Below the pieces are notes generated by a model. That model made no database searches and had not been told where the DNA came from. It was given only the letters and a program-made list of their open reading frames with translations. From Candidatus Amulumruptor caecigallinarius (GTDB lineage: Bacteria > Bacteroidota > Bacteroidia > Bacteroidales > Muribaculaceae), in NCBI GenBank assembly GCA_944321825.1, contig CALUMU010000001.1:186001-250000 (forward strand): DNA of 64,000 nt, given 5' to 3'. Shown here in pieces: positions 8,371-16,785 of this stretch (its first letter is position 1; each line of letters opens with the position of its first letter). The translations under genes and the position numbers were made by a program.

Positions 8371-8916
8371 CTATTCAAATTCAGCTCTCATTTCGTCAAA
8401 TCTCGATAAGGATGCCTCTCCGAAACGGGCCATCTGCGCCCTTACCTTGTCGATTTCTTTGGGGCGTGTGGCGGTGACGGATGATTTGCTGTAGAATTTG
8501 TCGGCATAGCATATCAGCCGTTCAAGCAGCGTCTCTGGCAGATAGTCGCGGACAGGAAGCGGCAGGCCGCTATGGCTGATTTCGTCTGCGGTCAGCCCTG
8601 CTCCCGTGTGCCGTTCGGCCACGCGGGCCATTATCTCTCCTGCACCGCAGCCACGTAGGAGCTTCGCCCCGATGATTCCGTGGCGTATGTATGGCTCTGT
8701 GCCGTGGCACTCTATCGAAGGAGCATCGCACATATATATGCCGATGTCGTGGAGCATGGCTGCCGCCCGGATTTGCTCCGGGTCTAATCCGAGAGCTTTG
8801 GACTCGTTGATGGCAACGGCCATGTCGGCTACTTGGCTACAGTGGCGCAAATAAATATCCCGCAGGGCAGAACCTGCGGGATAGTAACGGTCTATTATTT
8901 CTTGATAATTTGTCAT
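8371..8916 (-). CDS. HD-domain phosphohydrolase
   Basis: 181 aa, essentially one HD domain. The metal-binding histidine-aspartate pair is in AAMLHDIGIYMCDAP, an upstream ligand is at YLRHCSQVADMA, and further His residues are at IRHGIIGAKLL and AERHTGAG. The family hydrolyses phosphate esters of nucleotides or related compounds; the substrate here is unknown. It is 114 bp downstream of ilvE on the same strand with no clear promoter between, so it may be read from the ilvE transcript. The gap holds array D. Cytoplasmic. Confidence 0.85.
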   Translation of the reverse strand: MTNYQEIIDRYYPAGSALRDIYLRHCSQVADMAVAINESKALGLDPEQIRAAAMLHDIGIYMCDAPSIECHGTEPYIRHGIIGAKLLRGCGAGEIMARVAERHTGAGLTADEISHSGLPLPVRDYLPETLLERLICYADKFYSKSSVTATRPKEIDKVRAQMARFGEASLSRFDEMRAEFE

Positions 8917-8953
8917 CGTCCAATAAGGTGTTGCTTGCCTACGAGCATGTTAA

Positions 8954-8998
8954 GGAGTCATAGGAGTCATAGGAGTCATAGGAAGCCTATGAAGCTGT
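8954..8998. repeat. 9-bp-period array D (5 units)
   Basis: Three identical GGAGTCATA units, then GGAAGCCTA and TGAAGCTGT. It lies 32 bp past the ilvE stop. The identical units suggest recent slippage. Confidence 0.8.
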
Positions 8999-9029
8999 GG
9001 AGAGGAGCTGCCGCATTTGTATCGCAGAG

Positions 9030-10052
9030 TCACTCTACGATGGTGTTCCAGCCGTAGATGTCTTCCTCCTCGCCGAGCTGTATGCCCCGGAGCTTGTTGT
9101 AAAGGGCTGTCACCACGGGACCGGGCTTGCCGTCCTTGGCTACCACATATTTGATGCCATTGTCGAGATCGTGTATCTCGGCTACAGGCGATGCCACGGC
9201 CGCAGTGCCGCAAGCCGCAGCTTCGTCGACCTCGGCAAGCTCCTCTATGGGGATATGCCGCTCTTCCACTGTCAGACCCATGTCTTTGGCAAGCTGCCGC
9301 AGACTCTTGTTGGTGACTGACGGGAGTATCGACTCGGACGCTGGGGTGATGTATTTGTCCCCTTTGATAGCGAAGAAGTTGGCCGGACCGCATTCGTCAA
9401 GGTATTTCTTCTCTTTCGGGTCGAGATAGAGCACTGCGGAGTAACCTAACTTATGGGCTTTGTCGCCAGCCACAAGACTTGCGGCGTAATTGCCGCCGCA
9501 TTTGTATCGGCCTGTCCCCTTGGGGGCTACGCGGTCAAACTCGCGCATAATGCATATGTTTGTGGGTTTAAAGCCACCTTTGAAATATGGCCCTACGGGG
9601 GTGACAAGTATCATGAACAGGTATTCCTGCGACGGCTGTACGCCTACACGTGCCGACAAGCCGATTTCGAGCGGACGTATGTATAACGATGCACCGCTGC
9701 CATAGGGCGGGATGAAACGCTCGTTGAGCTTTACTACCTTTTTCACCATTTCCGTGAAGAGCTCTTCGGGTACCGGCTCCATCAGCAGTCCGCGGGCCGA
9801 TTCGGCTATGCGGTGAGCGTTTTCCTCTATGCGGAATACCCTTACCTTGCCGTCTTTACCTCTGAAGGCTTTCATGCCCTCGAATATTTCCTGTCCGTAG
9901 TGGAGGGAGGTGGCGGCTATGTGGAGGTTAAGGGTCTCGGAGTCCGACACCTCTATGTCGCCCCATTTGCCGTCTTTGTAGTAGCAACGTACATTGTAGT
10001 CTGTCTTGATGTAGCCGAAGGGTAGGTTGGCCCAGTCTATCTGCTGATCCAT
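9030..10052 (-). CDS. ilvE: Branched-chain amino acid aminotransferase
   Basis: 340 aa fold-type IV PLP aminotransferase of the BCAT branch. It catalyses the last step of Val, Leu and Ile synthesis and their first catabolic step, with glutamate / 2-oxoglutarate as partner. Visible marks are HYGQEIFEGMKAFRG, RIEENAHRIAESARGL, the PLP-lysine region GTGRYKCGGNYAASL, and EELAEVDEAAACGTAAVASP near the C-terminus. It has its own consensus promoter at 10132-10162 behind the ilvC terminator, so it can be expressed apart from the ilvDBN-ilvC unit. Start at the ATG at 10052. Confidence 0.96.
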   Translation of the reverse strand: MDQQIDWANLPFGYIKTDYNVRCYYKDGKWGDIEVSDSETLNLHIAATSLHYGQEIFEGMKAFRGKDGKVRVFRIEENAHRIAESARGLLMEPVPEELFTEMVKKVVKLNERFIPPYGSGASLYIRPLEIGLSARVGVQPSQEYLFMILVTPVGPYFKGGFKPTNICIMREFDRVAPKGTGRYKCGGNYAASLVAGDKAHKLGYSAVLYLDPKEKKYLDECGPANFFAIKGDKYITPASESILPSVTNKSLRQLAKDMGLTVEERHIPIEELAEVDEAAACGTAAVASPVAEIHDLDNGIKYVVAKDGKPGPVVTALYNKLRGIQLGEEEDIYGWNTIVE

Positions 10053-10131
10053 GGTGCTTTCAGTTGGAAGTTATTTCGTTATGATTGATTGCAAGTTGTC
10101 GGTGCTTTTGCACACTTTGGTTAGTATTATG

Positions 10132-10162
10132 CAAATATAGCTTTTAATATCCTACTTTGCAA
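10132..10162 (-). promoter_or_regulatory. ilvE promoter (TTG-N20-TATATTTG)
   Basis: Minus strand TTG (10162-10160), 20 bp, TATATTTG (10139-10132). It lies 80 bp upstream of the ilvE start and downstream of the ilvC terminator. Confidence 0.75.
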
Positions 10163-10186
10163 AAAAAATCTCAAAGCCTCGCAGCA

Positions 10187-10231
10187 ACTTATAATTCCTT
10201 ATATGATTTATAAGAATTATACGACTTATGA
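10187..10231. repeat. 9-bp-period array E (5 units)
   Basis: ACTTATAAT, TCCTTATAT, GATTTATAA, GAATTATAC and GACTTATGA in phase. It sits just beyond the ilvC terminator and upstream of the ilvE promoter. Confidence 0.75.
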
Positions 10232-10244
10232 TGCTCAAAAAATA

Positions 10245-10272
10245 CAAGGCACCGAAATTTATCGGTGCCTTG
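10245..10272 (-). terminator. Intrinsic terminator of ilvC
   Basis: The stem CAAGGCACCGA / TCGGTGCCTTG (10245-10255 with 10262-10272) has a 6-nt loop and, on the minus strand, a T6 run at 10242-10237. It starts 28 bp past the ilvC stop. Confidence 0.85.
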
Positions 10273-10300
10273 ACTGTATCGGGTAGAAGTGTGATTCCTA

Positions 10301-11344
10301 TCAGTTGTTTTCAGGGCGGAGGCTGCGCACTGTTGCGCCGGCCTGCCACATCTCGCTTTCGCGGAGTGCCTTGAGCTCTGCTTCAAGTCCTTCACGGTAG
10401 CCGGGCTTGGAGTTGGAGTCGATGGAGTTCTGGGCTTCCTGACCGCAGGCTACGCTTGCATAGAGTTTCTCTACTACGGGCTTGATGGCATCGTGGAACG
10501 GTGTCATCCAGTCGAGTGCGCCACGCTGTGCGGTGGTCGAGCAGTTGGCATACATCCAGTCCATACCCTTGGCTGCGAAGAGGGGCATGAGTGACTGTGT
10601 GAGCTCTTCCACGGTCTCATTGAATGCCTCTGAGGGTGTGTGGCCGTTTTCGCGGAGCACCTCATACTGGGCGAGCAGCAGACCCTGGATGGCACCCATC
10701 AGCGAACCGCGTTCGCCGGTGAGGTCGCTGTAGGCTTCGCGCTTGAATGTGGTCTCGAAGATGTAGCCTGAGCCGATACCGATAGCCAGGGCGAGTGTGC
10801 GCTCGAGGGCATGGCCGGTGTAGTCCTGTTCAACGGCATAGCTTGAGTTGAGGCCGCGGCCTTCAAGGAACATCGTGCGGAGCGATGTGCCTGAGCCTTT
10901 GGGTGCCACGAGGATAAGGTCGACATCCTTGGGTGGTACCACGCCTGTACGGTCCTGCCATGCGATAGCGAAGCCGTGAGAGAAGTAGAGGGCTTTGCCG
11001 GCGCTCAGGTGTTTCTTGATGGTTGGCCAAACTGAGATGACAGCAGCGTCAGAGAGGAGGCACATGATGATGGTGCCGCGCTCGCATGCTTCTTCGATGC
11101 TGAAGAGCGTTTCGCCGGGTACCCATCCGTCGGCTACGGCCTTGTCGTATGTTTTGCCCTCGCGCTGGCCTACGATTACGTTAAATCCATTGTCGCGGAG
11201 GTTGAGGCTCTGGCCGGGGCCCTGTACGCCATAACCGAGCACTGCGATTGTTTCATTTTTGAGGATTTCGCGTGCTTTTTCCAAGGGGAATTCATCGCGT
11301 GTGATGACGGTTTCTTCAACGCCGCCAAAGTTCAATTTTGCCAT
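10301..11344 (-). CDS. ilvC: Ketol-acid reductoisomerase
   Basis: 347 aa. Converts 2-acetolactate or 2-aceto-2-hydroxybutyrate to the dihydroxy acid, using NADPH and magnesium. The dinucleotide-binding motif VLGYGVQGPGQSLNLRDNG is intact. The metal-binding acidic segment is near SDLTGERGSLMGAIQGLL and the C-terminal region is FNETVEELTQSLMPLFA. Last gene of the ilvD-ilvB-ilvN-thioesterase-ilvC run. 154 bp separate it from the thioesterase stop; only a poor TAACTTTA box lies there. A strong terminator follows. Confidence 0.96.
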   Translation of the reverse strand: MAKLNFGGVEETVITRDEFPLEKAREILKNETIAVLGYGVQGPGQSLNLRDNGFNVIVGQREGKTYDKAVADGWVPGETLFSIEEACERGTIIMCLLSDAAVISVWPTIKKHLSAGKALYFSHGFAIAWQDRTGVVPPKDVDLILVAPKGSGTSLRTMFLEGRGLNSSYAVEQDYTGHALERTLALAIGIGSGYIFETTFKREAYSDLTGERGSLMGAIQGLLLAQYEVLRENGHTPSEAFNETVEELTQSLMPLFAAKGMDWMYANCSTTAQRGALDWMTPFHDAIKPVVEKLYASVACGQEAQNSIDSNSKPGYREGLEAELKALRESEMWQAGATVRSLRPENN

Positions 11345-11498
11345 AATTGTACGTGGATTATGATTAAATGTTATATATTTCCTAAAACGGGTGTAAAGTT
11401 ATGCAAATATCTTGACATAGACACAATTTTGTTGCAATTTATTGCTGATTTGTGCCGTTTCCATGATATTTTATCGTGAAAATGGGCGGATTCGCCTA

Positions 11499-12245
11499 TC
11501 ATTGCCTTGGCTCGTGGGTAAACAGACCAAGCACGTGTGCTTCACCGTTCTGGCTGATGTCGAGCTGGACTTCGCGGTCTGACAATGCCGTGGTTGCTAT
11601 GCTGATTGATGCCCCTGGAAGCGTCTCGCGCATAAACACTACATCCATGCGGCTGATGCGGTTGCGGTCATGCCACTCCATGTCGAAAGCACTGACCATG
11701 AAGTCGATATATCTGGTGGTGGTCAGATGCCGGTTGATGTCGAGGTCGCTGTAGCATACGCTCAGGTCCTTGACCGTATCGGGCTGCTTCTGCATCCTCA
11801 GACGTTTCGGGGGAGCACAGGCCGGAGAGTAGGGGGCGGCGATGGCGGCAAGTTCCGTGAGCATCGACAGATCGGCGAGCTTGCGGTTGGCTATGTCGAG
11901 CGCGACCCATACGGTGCGCGCCATGCCGAGCTGCTTGCCCTCGGCATCGGTTATTTCAAACAGACGGTCGGACGAGTGACGGTCTATGGCGGTCACGCGG
12001 GTCTCCAAAGAAAACCGCTCGTTGACCCTCGGCATCCGTTTCATCTCCAAAGCCAGACGGCTCAACACCCACGCTATGCCGGTCTCCGCCAGACGCGAAT
12101 ACCCGACATTGAGGCGGTTGGCGTGCTCGGTCGCGCTCTCTATGATATGGCGCACGAGCGTACTCAGGGCGAGTTCGCTCTCGGCGTTACACTCTGCCGC
12201 AGTCAGGAAATAGTCGGTCTTGAGAAACTTGGGTAGAGTTGCCAT
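11499..12245 (-). CDS. Acyl-ACP thioesterase (FatA/FatB-like)
   Basis: 248 aa with two hot-dog halves typical of acyl-ACP thioesterases. The second half shows the conserved SDLDINRHLTTTRYIDFMV stretch, where the Asn and His of the NxH motif are expected to be catalytic. The first half has LSRLALEMKRMPRVNERF. It should release free fatty acids from acyl-carrier protein in the cytoplasm. It sits inside the branched-chain amino acid gene run, between ilvN and ilvC. A link to branched-chain acyl groups built from the same 2-oxo acids is plausible but inferred. Array F lies between its start and ilvN. Confidence 0.85.
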   Translation of the reverse strand: MATLPKFLKTDYFLTAAECNAESELALSTLVRHIIESATEHANRLNVGYSRLAETGIAWVLSRLALEMKRMPRVNERFSLETRVTAIDRHSSDRLFEITDAEGKQLGMARTVWVALDIANRKLADLSMLTELAAIAAPYSPACAPPKRLRMQKQPDTVKDLSVCYSDLDINRHLTTTRYIDFMVSAFDMEWHDRNRISRMDVVFMRETLPGASISIATTALSDREVQLDISQNGEAHVLGLFTHEPRQ

Positions 12246-12256
12246 ATCAATAATAA

Positions 12257-12310
12257 CTCCTTATATTACTTATAAGATTCATAGGTTTCCTAAGTCTCCT
12301 AAGATTCCTA
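12257..12310. repeat. 9-bp-period array F (6 units)
   Basis: CTCCTTATA, TTACTTATA, AGATTCATA, GGTTTCCTA, AGTCTCCTA and AGATTCCTA. It ends 4 bp from the ilvN stop, inside the predicted operon, so it would be transcribed. Confidence 0.8.
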
Positions 12311-12314
12311 TGAC

Positions 12315-12872
12315 TTACTCGCTCTTGCTCTCCACACGCTGCTTGCGCGCCTGCTGCTCTTTGAGGAACAGGTCTACAAACTCGGTCTTGTTCTTGGTCA
12401 CGGCTACGCGGCCGCTGCGCACAAACTGGCGTATGCCAAACTCTTTCAGCTCCTCAAACAGCCGCTCGGTCTCGCTCTTGTGCCCTGTTTTCTCGAATAT
12501 GGTGTATTCGTCGGTGATTTCGAGCACCCGAGCTCCGTTGCGGCGTATGATGCCTTCGAGATGCCCCTCTTGCAGCAGACGGTTGGTGGGCACTTTGTAC
12601 AGTGCCACTTCTTGATACACCAGCTCGTCGTCGGTGTGGAGAAATGCTCGCAGCACGTCGATGCGGCGTTCTATCTGCTTGACCACATGCTCCATCATCG
12701 TGCGGTTGCTGCGGCAGGTGATAGTGAATTTGTGAACACCGTGTATCGAACAGGCGCTGACCGTCATGCTCTCGATGTTAAGGCAGCGGCGTGTGAAGAT
12801 GATAGAAATCTGGTTGAGCAGACCTACCTGGTTTTCGGTAAAAACCGTGATGGTATATAATTGGTCGTCCAT
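12315..12872 (-). CDS. ilvN: Acetolactate synthase small (regulatory) subunit
   Basis: 185 aa, the usual size of the IlvH/IlvN regulatory subunit. The N-terminal ACT domain begins YTITVFTENQVGLLNQISIIFTRR (residues about 6-29), followed by the IESMTVS strand that contributes to valine binding. The C-terminal ALS_ss_C domain follows (LYKVPTNR onward). It binds the catalytic subunit and gives feedback inhibition by branched-chain amino acids. It starts 15 bp after the ilvB stop, so the two are translationally close. The C-terminus is rich in Lys, Arg and Glu. Confidence 0.94.
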   Translation of the reverse strand: MDDQLYTITVFTENQVGLLNQISIIFTRRCLNIESMTVSACSIHGVHKFTITCRSNRTMMEHVVKQIERRIDVLRAFLHTDDELVYQEVALYKVPTNRLLQEGHLEGIIRRNGARVLEITDEYTIFEKTGHKSETERLFEELKEFGIRQFVRSGRVAVTKNKTEFVDLFLKEQQARKQRVESKSE

Positions 12873-12887
12873 ATTACACTCTCTAAC

Positions 12888-14612
12888 TTAATCTTTAGGT
12901 ATGTAATGGTCTTTCTCGTTGAGCAGTATCTCGTCCACTCCGGCTCCGCCCGGGGTCATGGGAAATACCATGTCTGTGGGGTCGATGTTGACATTGAGCA
13001 GATAAGCTCCGTCATGCGCTGCCATGCGGCTGATGGCTCCGGCAAGCTCTGTTCGGTCGGCGACATCCTCACCTTTGATGCCGTAGGCTGCGGCGACAGC
13101 CACGAAATCGGGGTTGAGCATCGGGGTCGCGCTGTAGCGGCCATTGAAGAAGAGGTACTGCCACTGGCGCACATTGCCGAGGAAGTTGTTGTTGAGCAGC
13201 ACGATTTTGACACCTACGTTGTACTCCATAATCATGCCCAATTCCTGAAGCGTCATCTGCAGTCCGCCGTCGCCCACGTAGAGTACCACCTGTCGTTTGG
13301 GGGCTCCTATCTTTGCGCCTATGGCAGCTGGCAGTCCGAAGCCCATCGTGCCGAGACCGCCCGAGGTTATGCAGCTGTCGGTCTCTGTAAAGCCGGAGTA
13401 GCGCACTCCGAACATCTGGTTCTGTCCCACATCGGTGACAGTGATGGCCTTGTGGCCGAAGGCTTCCGAGACTTTGCTGACTACTTCGCCCATGAGCATC
13501 GGACCCGTAGGGCTGTCGGGCTCTATCTCGCGCTTGATGACGAGTTCGCGTTCCGCAGCGTTGTGGCGGTCGAATGATGCCGCCCACTCATGGCGTATCG
13601 CCGGATTGACCTGCGGTATCAGTGCGAGGAGCACTTTCTTGGCATCGCCGTGTATGTGGGTGTCGGTACGCACCGTCTTATCAAATTCCGAGGCATCGAT
13701 GTCGATGTGGACTATCTTGGCGTTGGGAGCGTATTTTTTCACGTCGCCGGTTACACGGTCGTCAAACCTCATGCCCACAGCCACGATTAAGTCTGCGCGG
13801 TTGGTGTTGACGTTGGGCCCTATGTTGCCGTGCATACCCAGCATACCCTTGTACAGAGGGTGTGCCGTGGGGATGGACGAAAGGCCGAGCATCGTGCATG
13901 CCACAGGTATGTGGGCTTTCTCGGCGAGTTCTACCAGCTCTTTCTCGGCATGTGACAGCATCACGCCGTGACCCGAAAGTATCATGGGCCGCTGGGCGGA
14001 GTTGATAAGGCTGGCGGCTTCGGCCACTTTGGCTTCATCTATAATCGGGTCGGGGTCGTAGCTGCGGATGAACTTGCACGGCTCGAAGCAGTAGTCGGTG
14101 AGCGATGTCTGGGCATCCTTGGCGAAATCGAGCACCACCGGGCCTGGCCGGCCTGACGAGGCGATGTAGAATGCGCGCGCCACTGCCGGGGCGACATCCT
14201 CCGGGCGGCGTATCTGCACCGCCCACTTGGTGATGGGGAGAGTAACTCCGATGACATCGGTCTCCTGGAAAGCGTCTTTGCCGAGGAATCCTGTCGCCAC
14301 CTGGCCTGTGATTACCACCAAGGGGGTGGAATCCATCATGGCATCGCTGATGCCTGTGACGAGATTGGTCGCTCCGGGGCCTGAGGTCGCTATTACTACA
14401 CCCGTGCGGTGCGATGCGCGGGCATAGCCTTGGGCGGCATGTATGGCTCCCTGTTCGTGGCGGGCCAGATGGTGGTGCAGGCGGTCGGTATAGTCGTAGA
14501 GCTTGTCATATACCGGCATGATGCTGCCGCCGGGATATCCAAACACCGTGTCCACCCCCTCGTCGATGAGGGCGCGTATCAGTGCTTCTGCTCCTGTTAT
14601 CTTTTCGCTCAT
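12888..14612 (-). CDS. ilvB: Acetolactate synthase large (catalytic) subunit
   Basis: 574 aa thiamine-diphosphate enzyme that condenses pyruvate with pyruvate or 2-oxobutyrate. The catalytic glutamate motif HEQGAIHAAQGYARAS and the FAD-binding middle domain are intact. The cofactor motif runs from GDGGLQMTLQELG to LLNNNFLGNVRQWQ. It lies 27 bp after ilvD and 15 bp before ilvN on the same strand. Start at the ATG at 14612 (MSEKITGAEALIRALIDEGV). Confidence 0.96.
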   Translation of the reverse strand: MSEKITGAEALIRALIDEGVDTVFGYPGGSIMPVYDKLYDYTDRLHHHLARHEQGAIHAAQGYARASHRTGVVIATSGPGATNLVTGISDAMMDSTPLVVITGQVATGFLGKDAFQETDVIGVTLPITKWAVQIRRPEDVAPAVARAFYIASSGRPGPVVLDFAKDAQTSLTDYCFEPCKFIRSYDPDPIIDEAKVAEAASLINSAQRPMILSGHGVMLSHAEKELVELAEKAHIPVACTMLGLSSIPTAHPLYKGMLGMHGNIGPNVNTNRADLIVAVGMRFDDRVTGDVKKYAPNAKIVHIDIDASEFDKTVRTDTHIHGDAKKVLLALIPQVNPAIRHEWAASFDRHNAAERELVIKREIEPDSPTGPMLMGEVVSKVSEAFGHKAITVTDVGQNQMFGVRYSGFTETDSCITSGGLGTMGFGLPAAIGAKIGAPKRQVVLYVGDGGLQMTLQELGMIMEYNVGVKIVLLNNNFLGNVRQWQYLFFNGRYSATPMLNPDFVAVAAAYGIKGEDVADRTELAGAISRMAAHDGAYLLNVNIDPTDMVFPMTPGGAGVDEILLNEKDHYIPKD

Positions 14613-14639
14613 ATTCTCTGATGTGTGATGTTTCGTGTG

Positions 14640-16469
14640 TTAATCTATGCTGCGCACTCCGCCCTTGTCGGCCGAAGTCACTTGTGAAGCGTAGGCTTGC
14701 AGTGCGCGGCTCACGTGGCGGTCGCGTCCGCGTGGAGTGAAGGCGGCTTTGCCGTGGGCTTCCTCCTCGGCGCGGCGTGTTGCAAGCTCCTCTTCGGAGA
14801 TGCGCACCGATATGCTGCGGCCGGGGATGTCTATGTCTATGATGTCGCCGTCACGCACCAAGGCGATGTTGCCCCTGGCTGCTGCTTCTGGAGAGACATG
14901 CCCGATTGAAAGCCCGGATGTGCCGCCTGAAAAACGTCCGTCGGTAATCAGTGCGCACTCTTTGCCTAAATGCTTGCTCTTGATGTAGCTGGTGGGGTAG
15001 AGCATCTCCTGCATACCCGGTCCGCCCTTGGGACCTTCGTAGGTGATGACCACCACGTCGCCGCTCTTGACATGGTCGCGCAGTATGCCGTCTACCGCTT
15101 CTTCTTGGCTGTGGAACACTTTGGCAGGGCCTGAGAACTTGAATATGCTCTCGTCCACTCCGGCAGTCTTGACCACACAGCCGTCCAAGGCGATGTTGCC
15201 TTTAAGCACAGCCAGACCGCCGTCCTTGACATAAGCATGTTCCATGTCGCGGATGCAGCCGGTAGCACGGTCGGTGTCGAGTTCGGCGTACTGCGAGTCC
15301 TGCGACCCCATTTCGGTGGTGTGCTTGCGGCCGGGTGCACAGTGCCACAGCTTGTCGGCTTCGTCGGTGTAATCCTTACCTCCGACGGCATAGCGGTCTA
15401 TGGCCTGCTGTAGGCTCATGCCGTCCACGCGGTTGACCGACGTATCTATAAGGTCGTTGTCGGCGAGTATCTTCATGATTGACAGGATGCCTCCGGCACG
15501 GTTGACATCTTCGATGTGGTAATGTGAGTTGGGAGCTACCTTGCACAGCACGGGGGTCTTGCGCGAAAGCATGTCTATGTCCGCCATGGTGAAGTCCGCT
15601 CCGGCCTCGTTGGCCACGGCGAGCAGGTGCAGCACGGTGTTGGTGCTGCCGCCCATCGCTATGTCCAAGGTCATGGCGTTGAGCATGGCCTGGCGTGTGG
15701 CTATGTTGCGGGGAAGCACGCTCTCGTCGCCGCGTTCGTAATATGCGTAGGCGTTATCCACTATCTGCTTGGCTGCTTCCCTGAACAGCTCCTTGCGCTC
15801 GGCGTGTGTAGCCACGATTGTGCCGTTGCCGGGCAGGGCGAGTCCGATGGCCTCGTTGAGGGAGTTCATGGAGTTGGCGGTGAACATGCCCGAACACGAG
15901 CCGCAGGTCGGACAGCCGTCACGTTCCAGACGCTCCACCGCTTTCTCGCTGACGGTGTCGTCCGCACTCTCTATCATTATGTCGATGAGGTCCACTTTCC
16001 TGCCGTCCACATCGCCGGCTTCCATAGGCCCTCCCGACACGAATATCGTCGGGATGTTCAGGCGCATCGCGGCCATGAGCATACCCGGGGTGACTTTGTC
16101 GCAGTTGCTGATGCACACCATCGCGTCGGCCTTGTGGGCGTTGACCATGTACTCCACCGAGTCGGCTATCAGATCACGTGACGGCAGCGAGTACAGCATC
16201 CCGTCGTGCCCCATGGCTATTCCGTCGTCGATGGCTATAGTGTTGAACTCGGCGGCGTAGCAGCCGAGCTTCTCTATCTCTTTCTTGACTTCCTGGCCAA
16301 TCTCGTGGAGATGGGTATGTCCGGGGACAAATTGTGTGAACGAGTTGACGATGGCGATTATCGGTTTGCCTATCTGTTCCTCCTTCATGCCGTTGGCACG
16401 CCAGAGTGCGCGGGCCCCGGCCATGCGGCGTCCGTGGGTGCTTGTGTGACTCCTGAGTTGGTTGACCAT
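14640..16469 (-). CDS. ilvD: Dihydroxy-acid dehydratase
   Basis: 609 aa from the ATG at 16469 ([20 protein letters not shown]). Dehydrates 2,3-dihydroxy acids to 2-oxo acids in Val/Ile synthesis. Iron-sulfur ligand motifs [10 protein letters not shown] and [17 protein letters not shown] are present, as is the C-terminal [21 protein letters not shown] longer in-frame start at 16514 is rejected because it falls on the promoter -7 box (16512-16519) and adds residues foreign to the family. First gene of the ilv operon, with a predicted leader of about 35 nt. Confidence 0.96.
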   Translation of the reverse strand: MVNQLRSHTSTHGRRMAGARALWRANGMKEEQIGKPIIAIVNSFTQFVPGHTHLHEIGQEVKKEIEKLGCYAAEFNTIAIDDGIAMGHDGMLYSLPSRDLIADSVEYMVNAHKADAMVCISNCDKVTPGMLMAAMRLNIPTIFVSGGPMEAGDVDGRKVDLIDIMIESADDTVSEKAVERLERDGCPTCGSCSGMFTANSMNSLNEAIGLALPGNGTIVATHAERKELFREAAKQIVDNAYAYYERGDESVLPRNIATRQAMLNAMTLDIAMGGSTNTVLHLLAVANEAGADFTMADIDMLSRKTPVLCKVAPNSHYHIEDVNRAGGILSIMKILADNDLIDTSVNRVDGMSLQQAIDRYAVGGKDYTDEADKLWHCAPGRKHTTEMGSQDSQYAELDTDRATGCIRDMEHAYVKDGGLAVLKGNIALDGCVVKTAGVDESIFKFSGPAKVFHSQEEAVDGILRDHVKSGDVVVITYEGPKGGPGMQEMLYPTSYIKSKHLGKECALITDGRFSGGTSGLSIGHVSPEAAARGNIALVRDGDIIDIDIPGRSISVRISEEELATRRAEEEAHGKAAFTPRGRDRHVSRALQAYASQVTSADKGGVRSID

Positions 16470-16511
16470 AATATTCCTTAGAAATTTGTAGTTGATTGCT
16501 GGAAATTTCGG

Positions 16512-16543
16512 CAAATTTACCGATTTTCTCGCTCATCCCCAAA
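16512..16543 (-). promoter_or_regulatory. ilv operon promoter (TTTG-N20-TAAATTTG)
   Basis: Minus strand TTTG (16543-16540), 20 bp, TAAATTTG (16519-16512). The start of transcription should fall near 16505, some 35 nt before the ilvD ATG. Confidence 0.78.
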
Positions 16544-16547
16544 TAAT

Positions 16548-16590
16548 CTGTCACTGACACACCCCATTTTCCGTCAAAAGGCGGTGACAG
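16548..16590. promoter_or_regulatory. Palindrome just upstream of the ilv promoter
   Basis: TGTCACTGACA (16549-16559) is a perfect odd palindrome lying 5 bp beyond the -33 element. CTGTCAC (16548-16554) is also complementary to GTGACAG (16584-16590). The location suggests an operator for branched-chain or general amino acid control, but no regulator is known to me for this sequence. The rest of the 316-bp divergent gap holds only the two promoters. Confidence 0.4.
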
Positions 16591-16635
16591 ACAATCTCTC
16601 CCGAAAACTTTTTTTGAAAAAATCGTCGAAAATCA

Positions 16636-16666
16636 TTGCTATGCACACCATGTTTCATTATCTTTG
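16636..16666 (+). promoter_or_regulatory. glgB promoter (TTG-N20-TATCTTTG)
   Basis: TTG 16636-16638, 20 bp, TATCTTTG 16659-16666. Predicted leader of about 110 nt before the glgB ATG. Confidence 0.75.
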
Positions 16667-16785
16667 CCACAAACGTGTGTTATGCACCTTAATATGACAC
16701 ACTTGTTACACCTTAAATCTTAGCCATCGGAATCCCACAACCCAATCCTTGCTTATCTCAACACCCACTCCACCTTAATTATTAA

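Noticed and set aside
8954-8998. CRISPR-like array
   Set aside because: The units are 9 bp with no spacers; they belong to the dispersed 9-bp-period family.
11394-11401. TAACTTTA as an ilvC promoter
   Set aside because: The last base departs from the consensus and the nearest TTG is 22 bp away.
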